Position numbers and translations under genes: made by a program. Under the pieces are notes generated by a model. That model did not search any database. It had not been told where the DNA came from and saw only the letters and a list, made by a program, of their open reading frames with translations. DNA of 64,000 nucleotides from CBDBBY01 sp965203215 (GTDB lineage: Bacteria > Pseudomonadota > Alphaproteobacteria > Rhodobacterales > Rhodobacteraceae): the NCBI GenBank assembly GCA_965203215.1, contig CBDBBY010000001.1, forward strand, positions 1,178,001 through 1,242,000. The letters run 5' to 3'. The number at the start of each line of letters is the position of its first letter. Positions within the stretch are counted from its first letter, which is position 1. Positions 8,595 through 17,778 of this stretch are shown here, one piece after another.

Positions 8595-9338
8595 TCAGCC
8601 GGATGGGAGGCGCGAAGCGACGTTCTCCCAGTTCACGAGATTGTCCAGGAAATTCGCCAGGTATGCCGGCCGCTTGTTTCTGAAATCGATGTAATAGGAA
8701 TGCTCCCAAATATCGCAACCGAGCAGCGCGGTCTGTCCGAAGCAAAGCGGGTTCACTCCGTTTTCGGTCTTGGTGACCTTCAACGATCCGTCTGAGTCGG
8801 CGACCAGCCAGCACCATCCGGAGCCGAATTGGGCGACGCCTGCGGCGGCGAAGTCGGCCTTGAATTTTTCAACCGAGCCGAAGGAACGATTGATCCTGGC
8901 CTCCAGCTCCGACGGCATGCCGGAGTTGCCGGGCCCCATCATTTCCCAAAACTGGATATGGTTCCAATGCTGCGAAGCGTTGTTGAAAATGCCGTTTTGC
9001 GCGACGGCGCCGGACTGGTAGGTTCCGACCACGATCTCCTCGAGTGATTTCGCTTCCCACTCTGTGCCGGACACGAGCTTGCCGCCGTTGTCCACGTATG
9101 CCTTGTGATGAAGGTCGTGATGGAATTCCAAGGTTTCCTTCGACATGCCCGAACTCGCGAGCGCATCGTAGGCGTATGGTAAGTCAGGTAAATTGAACGC
9201 CATTGTCTGCCCTTTCGAAATTGCAGGCTCTGAACCGGCAAACGACAACCCGGGTAAAGTGCCAGTCAGACCTGCGGTTCCCGCCAACGCGGCCGCTTGC
9301 ACGACGCGGCGCCTGGACAATCCTTGCGATAGATTCAT
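8595..9338 (-). CDS. sodB: Iron/manganese superoxide dismutase with N-terminal Tat-like leader
   Basis: Converts superoxide to oxygen and peroxide. From the upstream ATG (9338) the product is 247 residues and begins with a twin-arginine leader (SRRRVVQAAALAG) and hydrophobic segment ending near SFAG. From the internal ATG at 9203 (MAFNLPDLPYAYDAL) it is a normal-length cytoplasmic enzyme of 202 residues. Both starts have plausible Shine-Dalgarno sequences (GGAG 6 bases before 9338; AAAGGG 7 bases before 9203). Metal ligands are visible: His in FHHDLHH, His in SQHWNHIQFW, and Asp and His in DIWEHSYY. The Gln of ASQHWNH favours the iron type. The next gene upstream on this strand is a TSUP permease, separated by about 370 bp. 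Confidence 0.92.
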   Translation of the reverse strand: MNLSQGLSRRRVVQAAALAGTAGLTGTLPGLSFAGSEPAISKGQTMAFNLPDLPYAYDALASSGMSKETLEFHHDLHHKAYVDNGGKLVSGTEWEAKSLEEIVVGTYQSGAVAQNGIFNNASQHWNHIQFWEMMGPGNSGMPSELEARINRSFGSVEKFKADFAAAGVAQFGSGWCWLVADSDGSLKVTKTENGVNPLCFGQTALLGCDIWEHSYYIDFRNKRPAYLANFLDNLVNWENVASRLPSG

Positions 9339-9705
9339 CGGCTACTCCGAGCGCGCAATATCGCGAATCCAATATATTCGTGTTGGGCGACAGTAAAGCC
9401 ATATGCAAACGGTAAAACGGGCATTTCGGGGTGCAATCGCGTATTATTGGTCTCCGAACTTGAAAACCTGGTTCGCGCAAGCATGCGAATGAAACAGTCT
9501 GGCGCAGGCCGGACAGGAAAAATCGCCGCGGCATATTTGAGAAAGGCAGAACGCCGAACGTGCCTGCTGCCAGCCGTCGGAGCAGCAATGCCTGGACCGA
9601 AAAAGCCATGATCAGGCTTCGCCTGTCCTGAAACCGGTTCGACAGCGGTCTTGCGCAGGCGGCAGTTGGCAAAGCGCCCGCAGACTTCTCAAGCGGCTTC
9701 CCGCG
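9339..9705. other. Intergenic stretch without a recognisable gene
   Basis: 367 bp between the TSUP permease stop and the dismutase start. I see no credible coding frame here. It should hold the dismutase promoter. A small CAGGC-TTC-GCCTG hairpin lies near 9612-9624, about 80 bp downstream of the permease stop, and the minus strand beyond it has a short T5 run, so a weak terminator is possible. Confidence 0.5.
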
Positions 9706-10464
9706 TCATCGCCATGCAGGCAGTCCCATCACTGCCGACGCGCCGACTATGCAATATGCGACATAGCGGTAAACCTTCGCCTTCTCCGGAGAGAATATGA
9801 ATGCCCCGACCGCCATGGCCGCGGCGAACGGTATCGCTGCGAATAGGCCCGTGACGATGGGTTCCCGCTCCAGAATTCCCGATACCGCGAATACTCCGAA
9901 AAGCATTATGTCCGTTATCACGAGATAGGTGAACAAAGTTGCGCGAATCGCGGCCGGTCCCAATGGTCGGGCGAGATAAAGCAGGATCACCGGGGGACCC
10001 GGAAGCCCGACCGCGCCGGCCATGAACCCTCCGATGCCTCCCGCGCCGTAGACGACCGAGTTGCTGACCGTCGTCTTCAGCCTGACGCCGGCAAGCAGAA
10101 TTGCGAGCATTCCGAGGGTGACAATGGAAACCGCATACTTGAACACTTCCGCATCGATCAAAATCAAAACGGCGACGCCGAATGGAACTGCAACCAGCGC
10201 GCCGGCGACGAGACGCACCAATTCGCCAATTTCCGCGTCCTTCGCCATGCGCCGAAAAATCGCAGCGGAAGACAAGACTTCCATGACCACAAGCACCGTC
10301 ACGGCCCACGCGGGAGACATGACGGATGATGCGAACGGAAGGAAAATCATGGCCGTCCCGAAGCCGGAAAACCCGCGCACCACTCCGGCCGTGAACGCTC
10401 CCGCGCAAATCCATGCCAGAGCGTACGGAGAAAAACCCAAGTAGTTCTGGACCAGATCCGCCAA
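9706..10464 (-). CDS. TSUP (TauE/SafE)-family membrane permease
   Basis: 252 residues with about eight predicted membrane segments. The two family half-repeats are visible: GVVRGFSGFGTAMIFLPF near the N-terminus (about 27-44) and GGIGGFMAGAVGLPGPPVIL in the second half (about 142-161). Proteins of this family export or import sulfite, sulfoacetate or other organosulfur anions; the substrate here cannot be assigned. The start appears to be TTG at 10464, 11 bp after the secF stop, so it is probably co-transcribed as the last gene of the yajC-secD-secF run. No sulfur-metabolism gene is adjacent. Confidence 0.85.
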   Translation of the reverse strand: MADLVQNYLGFSPYALAWICAGAFTAGVVRGFSGFGTAMIFLPFASSVMSPAWAVTVLVVMEVLSSAAIFRRMAKDAEIGELVRLVAGALVAVPFGVAVLILIDAEVFKYAVSIVTLGMLAILLAGVRLKTTVSNSVVYGAGGIGGFMAGAVGLPGPPVILLYLARPLGPAAIRATLFTYLVITDIMLFGVFAVSGILEREPIVTGLFAAIPFAAAMAVGAFIFSPEKAKVYRYVAYCIVGASAVMGLPAWR

Positions 10465-10475
10465 GAGCGCGTGCT

Positions 10476-11441
10476 TCAGCTATTCGAAGTGAATTGAGTT
10501 CCGGATTTCGGGTTTTGCTTGGACCAGTCGCGCTTGACGCCCAAATGCAGCAGAACGTTCGTGGCGATGAACACGCTGGAGTAGGTGCCGACAACGACGC
10601 CCCAGATCATTGCGAAAACGAAGCCTCGAATCACATCGCCTCCGAACGTGAACAATGCCAGCAGCGCCAGAAGCGTCGTCACCGAAGTCATCACTGTTCG
10701 TGAAAGCGTGTCGTTGATCGACATGTTCAGAACCTCGACGAGCTTGGGCTTTCTGAATTTGCGCAGATTCTCGCGGATGCGGTCGAATACGACGACCGTG
10801 TCATTCAGAGAATAGCCGACAATCGTGAGCAAAGCCGCGATGATCGCGAGGTCGAATTTGATCTGAAGTGCGCTGAACATGCCGAGCGTCAGCACGACAT
10901 CGTGAATCAGCGCCGCGACCGCGCCCAAGGAGAATTGCCATTCGAATCGGATCCAGATGTAGAAAAGCACCGCTCCGATGGCGAGCAACACCGCGATGAC
11001 CGCCCTCTGGATCAGTTCTCCGGAGACCTTCGGACCGACGCTTTCGACCAGCGGGAACTCCATCGCGGGATCAATGTTGCGAAGCGCGTCTTCGACCGCT
11101 GCGACAGTCGCGGCAGCGACGGCTTCATCGCCTTCCTGAACCTCGATGCGGATCATCGCCACGTTCTTGTCCGCGCCGAACGTCGGATCGAACACCTCGG
11201 TTATGGATACGTCGCCCAGTCCAAGAGGAGCAATCGCATCTCGATAGCTGCCGATATCGACCGGGCTGGCACTTTCCGTGCGGATCGTCGTTCCGCCGCG
11301 GAAATCAATGCCGAAATTCAGCCCAGCGAACAGAACCAGCAGGATCGATACGACGAAAGCGGCGCCGGACGCGCCGACCGAAACGCGGCTGTATTTCAGG
11401 AAGTTCCAGTTCGTTTCCGCAGGGACAAGCTTGAGGCGCAT
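10476..11441 (-). CDS. secF: Protein translocase subunit SecF
   Basis: 321 residues from the ATG at 11441, which has GGGA six bases upstream (a TTG at 11447 is possible). SecF pairs with SecD in the inner membrane and uses the proton gradient to help pull secreted proteins to the periplasm. The periplasmic P4-type region starts after the first helix with FGIDFRGGTTI. The conserved membrane motif VGYSLNDTVVVFDRIREN is present in the C-terminal half, and six helices are expected. It follows secD by 9 bp and precedes the TSUP permease by 11 bp. Confidence 0.97.
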   Translation of the reverse strand: MRLKLVPAETNWNFLKYSRVSVGASGAAFVVSILLVLFAGLNFGIDFRGGTTIRTESASPVDIGSYRDAIAPLGLGDVSITEVFDPTFGADKNVAMIRIEVQEGDEAVAAATVAAVEDALRNIDPAMEFPLVESVGPKVSGELIQRAVIAVLLAIGAVLFYIWIRFEWQFSLGAVAALIHDVVLTLGMFSALQIKFDLAIIAALLTIVGYSLNDTVVVFDRIRENLRKFRKPKLVEVLNMSINDTLSRTVMTSVTTLLALLALFTFGGDVIRGFVFAMIWGVVVGTYSSVFIATNVLLHLGVKRDWSKQNPKSGTQFTSNS

Positions 11442-11450
11442 CTTCAATCC

Positions 11451-13115
11451 CTAAACTGCAATGGACTTGGGCCGCCGCCATTCGAACCAGACGGATACCA
11501 ATAGGCGCGTAAGGAAAATGGCGGAGAACATCGACGTCACGATTCCGATGCCCAGCGTGACGGAGAAGCCCCGCACGGGGCCCGATCCCATGGCGAACAA
11601 GATCACGGCTGCGATGAGCGTGGTCAGATTGGCGTCGATTATCGCGGAAAACGCCTTCTCGTAGCCGAGCTCGATGGCTCTCGCCGGACCTTTCGCGGAT
11701 TTCAGCTCCTCTCTGATTCTTTCGAAGATCAGGACATTGGCGTCGACCGCCATCCCGATCGTGAGGACGATGCCGGCAATGCCGGGAAGAGTCAGCGTCG
11801 CCCCGATCACGGAAAGCGTGCCAAAGATGAGGCATAGGTTGATCAGAAGAGCGATGTTCGCGAACAGTCCGAAGAGGCCGTAGCTTGCCGCCATGAATGC
11901 GAGCACGGCCAGGAACGCGACCACGCAGGCGATCGTTCCGGCGTCGATGGAATCCTGTCCAAGCTCGGGGCCGACAGTCCGCTCCTCCAGAAAGGTCATT
12001 CCCGCAGGCAGCGCGCCTGCGCGGAGCAGGACCGCGAGCTGCGTCGTCTCCTCCACGGAAAACCTGCCGGTGATGATCCCTGAACCGCCCGGAATGTGGT
12101 CTTGAATGACCGGCGCCGAAATGACCTCCCCATCAAGGACGATCGCGAACGGAAGCCCGATGTTCTCCGCCGTGTAATCGCCGAATTTTCGTGCGCCGGA
12201 CGGGTTGAACCTGAAATTGACCGCCGGCAGGTTGTTCTGGTCGAAGTCAGGCTGCGCGTCGGTCAGCTCCTCCCCCGACACCACAGGCGTCTGCTCCAGA
12301 ATGTAAAATGCGCCCGGTTCGTCCAAAGACGGATAAATCACATTGCGAGGACCGGGGCTCGCATCGGCGTTGTCGGTTCGTCGCACGACCGGGTGGAACG
12401 TGAGACGCGCGGTCGTGCCGATCAGTTCCTTGAGCTCTTCGGCGGAGCCGATCCCGGGAACCTGGATGATGATCCGATCGGCGCCCTGCCTTTGAATGAC
12501 CGGTTCCCGAGTGCCCACCTCGTCGATTCGGCGCCTGACGATTTCAAGCGACTGCCGCATTGTGCGGTCGTCCGTGGCCGCCCTCTCCTCCTCGGAAAGG
12601 GTGACGACCACTTCGTCGGCGTCGGATGCGACCTCGATGTCTTCTCCGCCGACGCCGACAAGGCTGACGAGCGGGCGGGCCAGCGACGAAACCACTTCAA
12701 CCGCCTTGTCGATCTCTTCGGGCCGCGAGATCTTCACCCGCAATTCATCCGGCGCCGAGTCCTGTCGGCGAATCGTGCCGATGACCGCCCTCTCCTGCCG
12801 CAAAGCATCCCTGACGTCGGGCCACATCGCGTCTATTCGCGATGCATAGACTTCTTCCAGATGGACTTCCGCCAGAAGGTGCGCGCCGCCTCGGAGATCC
12901 AATCCGAGATTGACGAGGGCCGACGGCAGCCAGTTCGGCCAAGCCGCCAAGTCGGCCTGCATCTCCCCGGTCGATGCCTGGCCGTTCTCCATCGCCGCCT
13001 CGGCATCGTTGTGCCGCTCCACGCGCTCGTAAAACGCGTTCGGCAGGGCCGCGAGCAGCCCGACAACGCACAGCCCGATGACCGCTGCCTTTTTCCAGAT
13101 CGCGAAGTGAAGCAT
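11451..13115 (-). CDS. secD: Protein translocase subunit SecD
   Basis: 554 residues. The first membrane helix is near residues 8-26, followed by LGLDLRGGAHLLAEV and a large periplasmic P1 region. The C-terminal five helices carry the conserved TIGMAVDANVLIFERIREEL motif with the Asp implicated in proton movement. It acts with SecF and YajC as an accessory to SecYEG during protein export. It lies 30 bp after yajC and 9 bp before secF, in the usual operon order. Confidence 0.97.
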   Translation of the reverse strand: MLHFAIWKKAAVIGLCVVGLLAALPNAFYERVERHNDAEAAMENGQASTGEMQADLAAWPNWLPSALVNLGLDLRGGAHLLAEVHLEEVYASRIDAMWPDVRDALRQERAVIGTIRRQDSAPDELRVKISRPEEIDKAVEVVSSLARPLVSLVGVGGEDIEVASDADEVVVTLSEEERAATDDRTMRQSLEIVRRRIDEVGTREPVIQRQGADRIIIQVPGIGSAEELKELIGTTARLTFHPVVRRTDNADASPGPRNVIYPSLDEPGAFYILEQTPVVSGEELTDAQPDFDQNNLPAVNFRFNPSGARKFGDYTAENIGLPFAIVLDGEVISAPVIQDHIPGGSGIITGRFSVEETTQLAVLLRAGALPAGMTFLEERTVGPELGQDSIDAGTIACVVAFLAVLAFMAASYGLFGLFANIALLINLCLIFGTLSVIGATLTLPGIAGIVLTIGMAVDANVLIFERIREELKSAKGPARAIELGYEKAFSAIIDANLTTLIAAVILFAMGSGPVRGFSVTLGIGIVTSMFSAIFLTRLLVSVWFEWRRPKSIAV

Positions 13116-13145
13116 CCCGAATGCCTGCGTCGAACTGCTTGCGAG

Positions 13146-13466
13146 CTATTCCTTGTCGTCAGCCGTGCTGATGACGTGGGCAATCGTGCTCCGAACGACC
13201 CGAACCTTTACGCCTTGCGCGATTTCGACCTCGACTTCGCCTTCGTCCTTGACTTTGGTGATACGTCCGATCAGCCCGCCCTGGGTCTGGACCTGATCGC
13301 CGCGACGAAGAGCCGCAACCATCGCCCGATGCTGCTTGACCTTCTTCTGCTGAGGACGGATCAACAGAAAATACATGATCACGAAAATCAGGATCAGCGG
13401 CACGATGCTTGTGAAGCCGCCCAACCCGCCGCCTGCGGCCTGCGCGTACGCCGGACTAATCAACAT
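13146..13466 (-). CDS. yajC: Preprotein translocase subunit YajC
   Basis: 106 residues with the standard YajC layout: a short N-terminus, one transmembrane helix (about 18-36; IVPLILIFVIMYFLLI) ending in the family signature RPQQKKVKQH, then a cytoplasmic domain beginning RRGDQVQTQGGLIGRI. It is the first gene of yajC-secD-secF and diverges from serS across about 265 bp that must hold both promoters. Confidence 0.96.
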   Translation of the reverse strand: MLISPAYAQAAGGGLGGFTSIVPLILIFVIMYFLLIRPQQKKVKQHRAMVAALRRGDQVQTQGGLIGRITKVKDEGEVEVEIAQGVKVRVVRSTIAHVISTADDKE

Positions 13467-13731
13467 TGGCTAACCTCTCCAACGACTAGATGAATCGACC
13501 CTAGGTTCGGGTGACGGCACTTATAAATCGCATTGCTCCAATGTCGAGTCCGCCAATCAAACAGGCATTTCACAGGCCATGCCGCGCATTTGCCCGTCGC
13601 TCAGCCGATTCGAAATCAAAATTGATCGCCGACATTCCGAATCTTTTGGACCAAGCACGAATTGACCAATTCAAAATCGGCGGGAATCAGTGCATAGACG
13701 TCCGGTCATCAGGACGGACGCTTCATCTACA

Positions 13732-15069
13732 ATGCACGACATCCGGAAAATAAGGGACAACCCCTCGGAATTCGATCAAAGCCTGGCGCGCCGGGGAATT
13801 GAGCCGATAGCCGCGGAACTGCTCGGCATCGACGCCGAAATGCGCAAGAAGATTCATGAGTCGGAGACCGCGGCCGCAGAGCGCAACGCAGTCTCCCGCA
13901 GGATCGGCGAAGCGAAGGCCAAAGGCGAAAAAGATGAATTCGAGAGACTTCGAAGCCTCATCTCGCAGCGAAGGTACGACGCCCAGAAATCCGAAAGGGA
14001 AGCTTCGACGGCACGGCGAACGCTGACAGAAACGCTTATGGCGATCCCGAATGCGCCTGATGCCGACGTGCCCGATGGCGGCGGCGAAAGCGACAATGTC
14101 GAAATTCGCCGCGAGGGACAGCCGCGCGAGTTCGACTTCAAACCGCTTGAGCATTTTGAAATTCCGGGCGTCGCCTCCGGGATGGATTTCAAGACCGCCG
14201 CGAAACTCTCCGGATCAAGGTTCGTGCTGATGTCGGGCGCCGTCGCCCGAATTCATCGCGCTCTCGCGCAGTTCATGATCGACACTCACGTCAACAAGAA
14301 CGGCCTGACCGAAGTTTGGACGCCTGCGTTGGTGCGCGAGGAGATGATGTTCGGCGCGGGGCAGCTTCCCAAATTCGGAGAGGATTCGTTCAAGACAACC
14401 GATGGAAGGTGGCTTATTCCGACATCCGAAGTGACGCTGACGAACATCGTTTGCGACATGATCGTCGACCGCGATTACCTGCCGAGAAGATACTGCGCGC
14501 ACACGCAGTGCTTCCGTTCGGAGGCGGGATCAGCCGGAAAAGATACCGCAGGCATGCTCCGCCAGCACCAATTCGAAAAAGTGGAGATGGTTTCGATCAC
14601 CGAACCCGGCGAGAGCGGAAGCGAGCACGAAAGGATGACGCGCTGCGCGGAAGCGATCCTGGAGGAACTCGGCCTTCCCTACCGAACCGTAGTCCTCTGC
14701 GCGGGCGACATGGGCTTCAGTTCCGCCAAGACGTACGACATCGAAGTTTGGCTTCCCGGCCAAAGCAAGCATCGCGAGATCAGCTCCGTCTCGAATTGCC
14801 GCGATTTCCAGGCCCGCAGGATGAACGCGCGTTTTCGCACCGGACCGGACGGGCCGACATCGTTTTTGCATACGCTGAACGGATCAGGGCTCGCGGTGGG
14901 CAGAACGCTCATCGCAGTGCTCGAGAATGGGCAGCGGGCCGACGGCGGGGTGGAATTGCCCAGTGCTCTCCGTCCATACCTCGGCGGGAACGGCTTGCTG
15001 TCTCCTGAAGGCGAATTGGTCCAATCGAGCGAGGGTTCAGGCTTGCAGAGCGAGCGTTCAAGCAACTAA
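13732..15069 (+). CDS. serS: Serine--tRNA ligase
   Basis: 445 residues. Charges tRNA-Ser with serine. The N-terminal coiled-coil arm (about 30-100, rich in Glu, Lys, Arg and Ala) binds the tRNA long variable arm. The class II core shows motif 2 (CFRSEAGSAGKDTAGMLRQH) and motif 3 (LNGSGLAVGRTLIAVLEN). I place the start at the ATG at 13732 (MHDIRKIRDNPSEFD), which matches the family N-terminus; an in-frame ATG at 13690 adds 14 unlikely residues. A 6-bp inverted repeat (13699-13704 with 13715-13720) lies just before the start. It heads the run serS-surE-pcm-LysM/M23. Confidence 0.97.
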   Translation: MHDIRKIRDNPSEFDQSLARRGIEPIAAELLGIDAEMRKKIHESETAAAERNAVSRRIGEAKAKGEKDEFERLRSLISQRRYDAQKSEREASTARRTLTETLMAIPNAPDADVPDGGGESDNVEIRREGQPREFDFKPLEHFEIPGVASGMDFKTAAKLSGSRFVLMSGAVARIHRALAQFMIDTHVNKNGLTEVWTPALVREEMMFGAGQLPKFGEDSFKTTDGRWLIPTSEVTLTNIVCDMIVDRDYLPRRYCAHTQCFRSEAGSAGKDTAGMLRQHQFEKVEMVSITEPGESGSEHERMTRCAEAILEELGLPYRTVVLCAGDMGFSSAKTYDIEVWLPGQSKHREISSVSNCRDFQARRMNARFRTGPDGPTSFLHTLNGSGLAVGRTLIAVLENGQRADGGVELPSALRPYLGGNGLLSPEGELVQSSEGSGLQSERSSN

Positions 15070-15138
15070 AGGCTGTCCCGCGCGGTTACGGCGGCGCGGA
15101 GCGAATCAGCAGACGAAACCGAAGGAAATTGGTTGAAA

Positions 15139-15927
15139 ATGCGCATACTTGTTACCAACGACGATGGCATCTTCGCTCCGGGTCTGGAGATCCTGCAGAA
15201 AATCGCGAACGAGCTTGCCGGTCCTGACGGCGACGTCTGGACCGTAGCGCCGGATTTCGAGCAATCCGGGACAGCGCATTGCATCACATTCGTGCAGCCG
15301 CTGATGATTGAGAAGTTCGGTCCGAAAAGATTCGCCGTTCGGCGAGGGATGCCTGCGGACTGCGTCCTGCTGGCATTGCATGAAATCATTGACGGGCGCC
15401 CGCCCGATCTCGTGCTGTCCGGCATCAACCGCGGAAACAATTCCGGTGAAAACGTGCTTTATTCGGGCACGATCGGCGCGGCGATGGAGGCCGCGCTGCA
15501 AGGCGTCAAGTCGATCGCCTTGTCCCAGTATATCGGGCCGAAAAACAAAGATCCGGCCAACCAGTTCGACGCAGCGGAACGCCATGCGTTCCAAGTCGTC
15601 AGATCCCTTCTGGAGCATGCGCCGTGGGATGACGAAGACTACAAGCTGTTCATCAATGTGAACTTTCCTCCATGTCCGCCGGAGGCTGTCTCCGGGACGA
15701 GTTTCGTTCCGCAAGGGTTCCGGACGAACGCGAAATTCCACACGGTTTCCGAAATCGCTCCGAACGGCCGCCGCATCTACTGGTTGCGGGGGGGATTGCA
15801 ATCCAACAATGCGAGACAAGGAACGGACGTTCATGCCAACCATGAAAACCGAATTTCGATAACGCCGATGCGAGCGGACCTTACGGACGGCAACGCGATG
15901 GCCACTTTGGCGGAACGAATGCAATGA
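15139..15927 (+). CDS. surE: 5'/3'-nucleotidase SurE
   Basis: 262 residues from the ATG at 15139 (MRILVTNDDGI). A TTG at 15133, two codons earlier, has better spacing from GAAGGA and is a real alternative. SurE is a metal-dependent phosphatase acting on nucleoside monophosphates. The metal-binding TNDDG motif is at residues 6-10, and the SGINRGNNSGENVLYSGT block (about 94-111) supplies further active-site residues. It overlaps pcm by 4 bp, the common surE-pcm pairing linked to stress survival. Confidence 0.96.
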   Translation: MRILVTNDDGIFAPGLEILQKIANELAGPDGDVWTVAPDFEQSGTAHCITFVQPLMIEKFGPKRFAVRRGMPADCVLLALHEIIDGRPPDLVLSGINRGNNSGENVLYSGTIGAAMEAALQGVKSIALSQYIGPKNKDPANQFDAAERHAFQVVRSLLEHAPWDDEDYKLFINVNFPPCPPEAVSGTSFVPQGFRTNAKFHTVSEIAPNGRRIYWLRGGLQSNNARQGTDVHANHENRISITPMRADLTDGNAMATLAERMQ

Positions 15928-16568
15928 CGGATTGGAAAGACGATACGCAGTCCCTAGTGGACAAGGTGCGCCAATTCGGCGTAACCGACAACAGCGTTCT
16001 GAACGCGATGTCGCGAACGAATCGGGCCCGCTTCCTTACAGGCGCATTCGTTTCGCGGGCCTATGAAAACATTCCGTTTCCAATCTCTTGCGGTCAAACG
16101 ATCAGCCAGCCCGGGATTGTCGGCCTGATGACGCAGGCATTGGAGGTCAAGCCGAACCACCGGGTTCTGGAGGTGGGAACCGGCTCAGGCTATCTGACCG
16201 TCATACTTTCGATGCTCGCAAAACGCGTATACAGCGTCGAGCGGCACAGGCTGCTGGTCGAGCAGGCGCGGTCGGTGATCTACAGCATATACAAGTGTGA
16301 AAACGTTACCGTCGCAATGGGCGACGGCACCCAAGGCCTGCCCGAAGCCGCGCCTTTTGATCGAATCATCGTTTCGGCCGCCTCCGAAGATCCGCCTCCG
16401 CTGCTTCTCAATCAACTGAAGGATGGAGGAATAATGGTGCTCCCGGTCGGTCGGTCCGAGTGGACGCAACAACTCGTGAAAGCCCAGCGAATTGGCGACA
16501 AATTCGAATATACTGAACTCTGCGGCGTCAGATTCGTGCCGCTGATTGAAGGAATTGCCAATGGCTAG
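15924..16568 (+). CDS. pcm: Protein-L-isoaspartate O-methyltransferase
   Basis: 214 residues. Methylates isoaspartyl residues in aged proteins, starting their repair, using S-adenosylmethionine. The SAM-binding motif VLEVGTGSGYLTVILSMLA is at about residues 75-93, and FDRIIVSAASEDPPPLLL contains post-motif residues typical of the family; QTISQPGIVGLM is the conserved pre-motif loop. It starts inside the surE stop (ATGA) and its own end overlaps the next gene by 8 bp. Confidence 0.95.
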   Translation: MTDWKDDTQSLVDKVRQFGVTDNSVLNAMSRTNRARFLTGAFVSRAYENIPFPISCGQTISQPGIVGLMTQALEVKPNHRVLEVGTGSGYLTVILSMLAKRVYSVERHRLLVEQARSVIYSIYKCENVTVAMGDGTQGLPEAAPFDRIIVSAASEDPPPLLLNQLKDGGIMVLPVGRSEWTQQLVKAQRIGDKFEYTELCGVRFVPLIEGIANG

Positions 16569-17778
16569 TCGACAATCGGAACTCAGCCAAACCGGACTTG
16601 CGAAGATGATCTCGCTGTTTTCCGCGCTTTCCGTCCTGTTGCTGGCATTGGCGGTATCGGGGTGCGCCAGCGTGGATCTGCGGGGACAAGGCATCACGAA
16701 CGCTACCGGCACGGAGCCGCCAAGGGCGGAATCTCGACAGGCTCCGGCTCAGGAGACCGCCGCGCCGCTTGCTGAGCCCGAAGACAGCATAATCACCTTC
16801 GACGGCAGGCGGTATGTCGAAGCACAGGAAGGAGATACGCCGGAATCCGTCGCTTCCCGGCACAAGGTGGATTTGGAGGAGTTTTCTTCGTTGAATTATC
16901 TGTTGGCAGGCGTGCCGATCCAGAGCGGACGGATGCTGGAACTTCCGCCGGACGACGATAGGCCGGGCTCAAGCCGCATTTCCGAGATCGCCTCTCAAGC
17001 GATCGGCTCCCAAGCGGCGGAAAACTCTGCGGCTTCGGGAGGCGAGGTCGTTCAAAGCACTCAGCCAAACCAGCTGGTCCATATCGTGCGACCCGGCGAA
17101 ACCGCGTACAGCATCGCCGCAGATTACGAAATTTCCGTTCTTGCGCTCGTGGAATGGAATGGCTTGGAACCGCCGGATTTCCGAGTCCGCGTGAATCAAC
17201 GATTGCTGATTCCGCGAATCGCATCCGTGCCGACAGAGGCTTCGAGTCCTGCCGCGCCATCGCCGGAACAAGCATCGACAGAGTTGCCAAGTCAAACCCC
17301 ATCTGAAAGCGCTGCTCCGCCCAAAAGAACCGTTTCCGAACTATCCGCGAACGCCGAATCAGGCGAGCCTGAAACGCCTGCTCCTTCGACTGCGTCATCG
17401 ACGCCCGCATCGCCCCAGTTCATGATGCCTATGGAAGGCGAGATCGTGCTTGGATACTCAAGCGAACCGGGCGGAAATCCAGGCATCAACATTTACGCGC
17501 CGGAAGGCACCCCGGTAGTCGCGGCTGGAGATGGAGAAGTGTCGATCGTATCGCCGCGCGACAATGAAACCGTGATCATGCTGATTCGGCACGATCAAAA
17601 CATCCATACGGTCTACACCAATCTGACTGGCGTGACGCTTGCAAAGGACGACAAGGTTTCAAAGGGGCAGATTATCGGCAGGATCGCGGGCGAGGGCAGG
17701 AACGTCCTTCATTTCGAGATTCGAATTGGAACTCGCGCGGAAGACCCGATGCCTTATCTCTCTAGCAACGACTCGTAG
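16561..17778 (+). CDS. NlpD-like lipoprotein: LysM domain(s) plus degenerate LytM/M23 domain
   Basis: 405 residues. The start is the ATG at 16561, with AAGGA seven bases upstream. A lipoprotein signal ends at a lipobox (ALAVSGC, Cys about residue 36). A weak LysM-like stretch (about 80-130) is followed by a clear LysM (about 175-220; HIVRPGETAYSIAADYEI), a Pro/Ser/Glu-rich linker and a C-terminal LytM domain. The metal ligands are not kept: the usual HxGxD site reads NPGINIY and the usual HLH reads VLHFEIR. That pattern fits NlpD/EnvC-type activators of cell-wall amidases rather than active endopeptidases. It is last in serS-surE-pcm-nlpD. Confidence 0.88.
   Translation: MASRQSELSQTGLAKMISLFSALSVLLLALAVSGCASVDLRGQGITNATGTEPPRAESRQAPAQETAAPLAEPEDSIITFDGRRYVEAQEGDTPESVASRHKVDLEEFSSLNYLLAGVPIQSGRMLELPPDDDRPGSSRISEIASQAIGSQAAENSAASGGEVVQSTQPNQLVHIVRPGETAYSIAADYEISVLALVEWNGLEPPDFRVRVNQRLLIPRIASVPTEASSPAAPSPEQASTELPSQTPSESAAPPKRTVSELSANAESGEPETPAPSTASSTPASPQFMMPMEGEIVLGYSSEPGGNPGINIYAPEGTPVVAAGDGEVSIVSPRDNETVIMLIRHDQNIHTVYTNLTGVTLAKDDKVSKGQIIGRIAGEGRNVLHFEIRIGTRAEDPMPYLSSNDS

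Noticed and set aside
15133..15141. TTG at 15133 as the surE start
   Set aside because: Its spacing from GAAGGA is better, but the ATG at 15139 gives the family N-terminus MRILVTNDDG. Kept only as an alternative.
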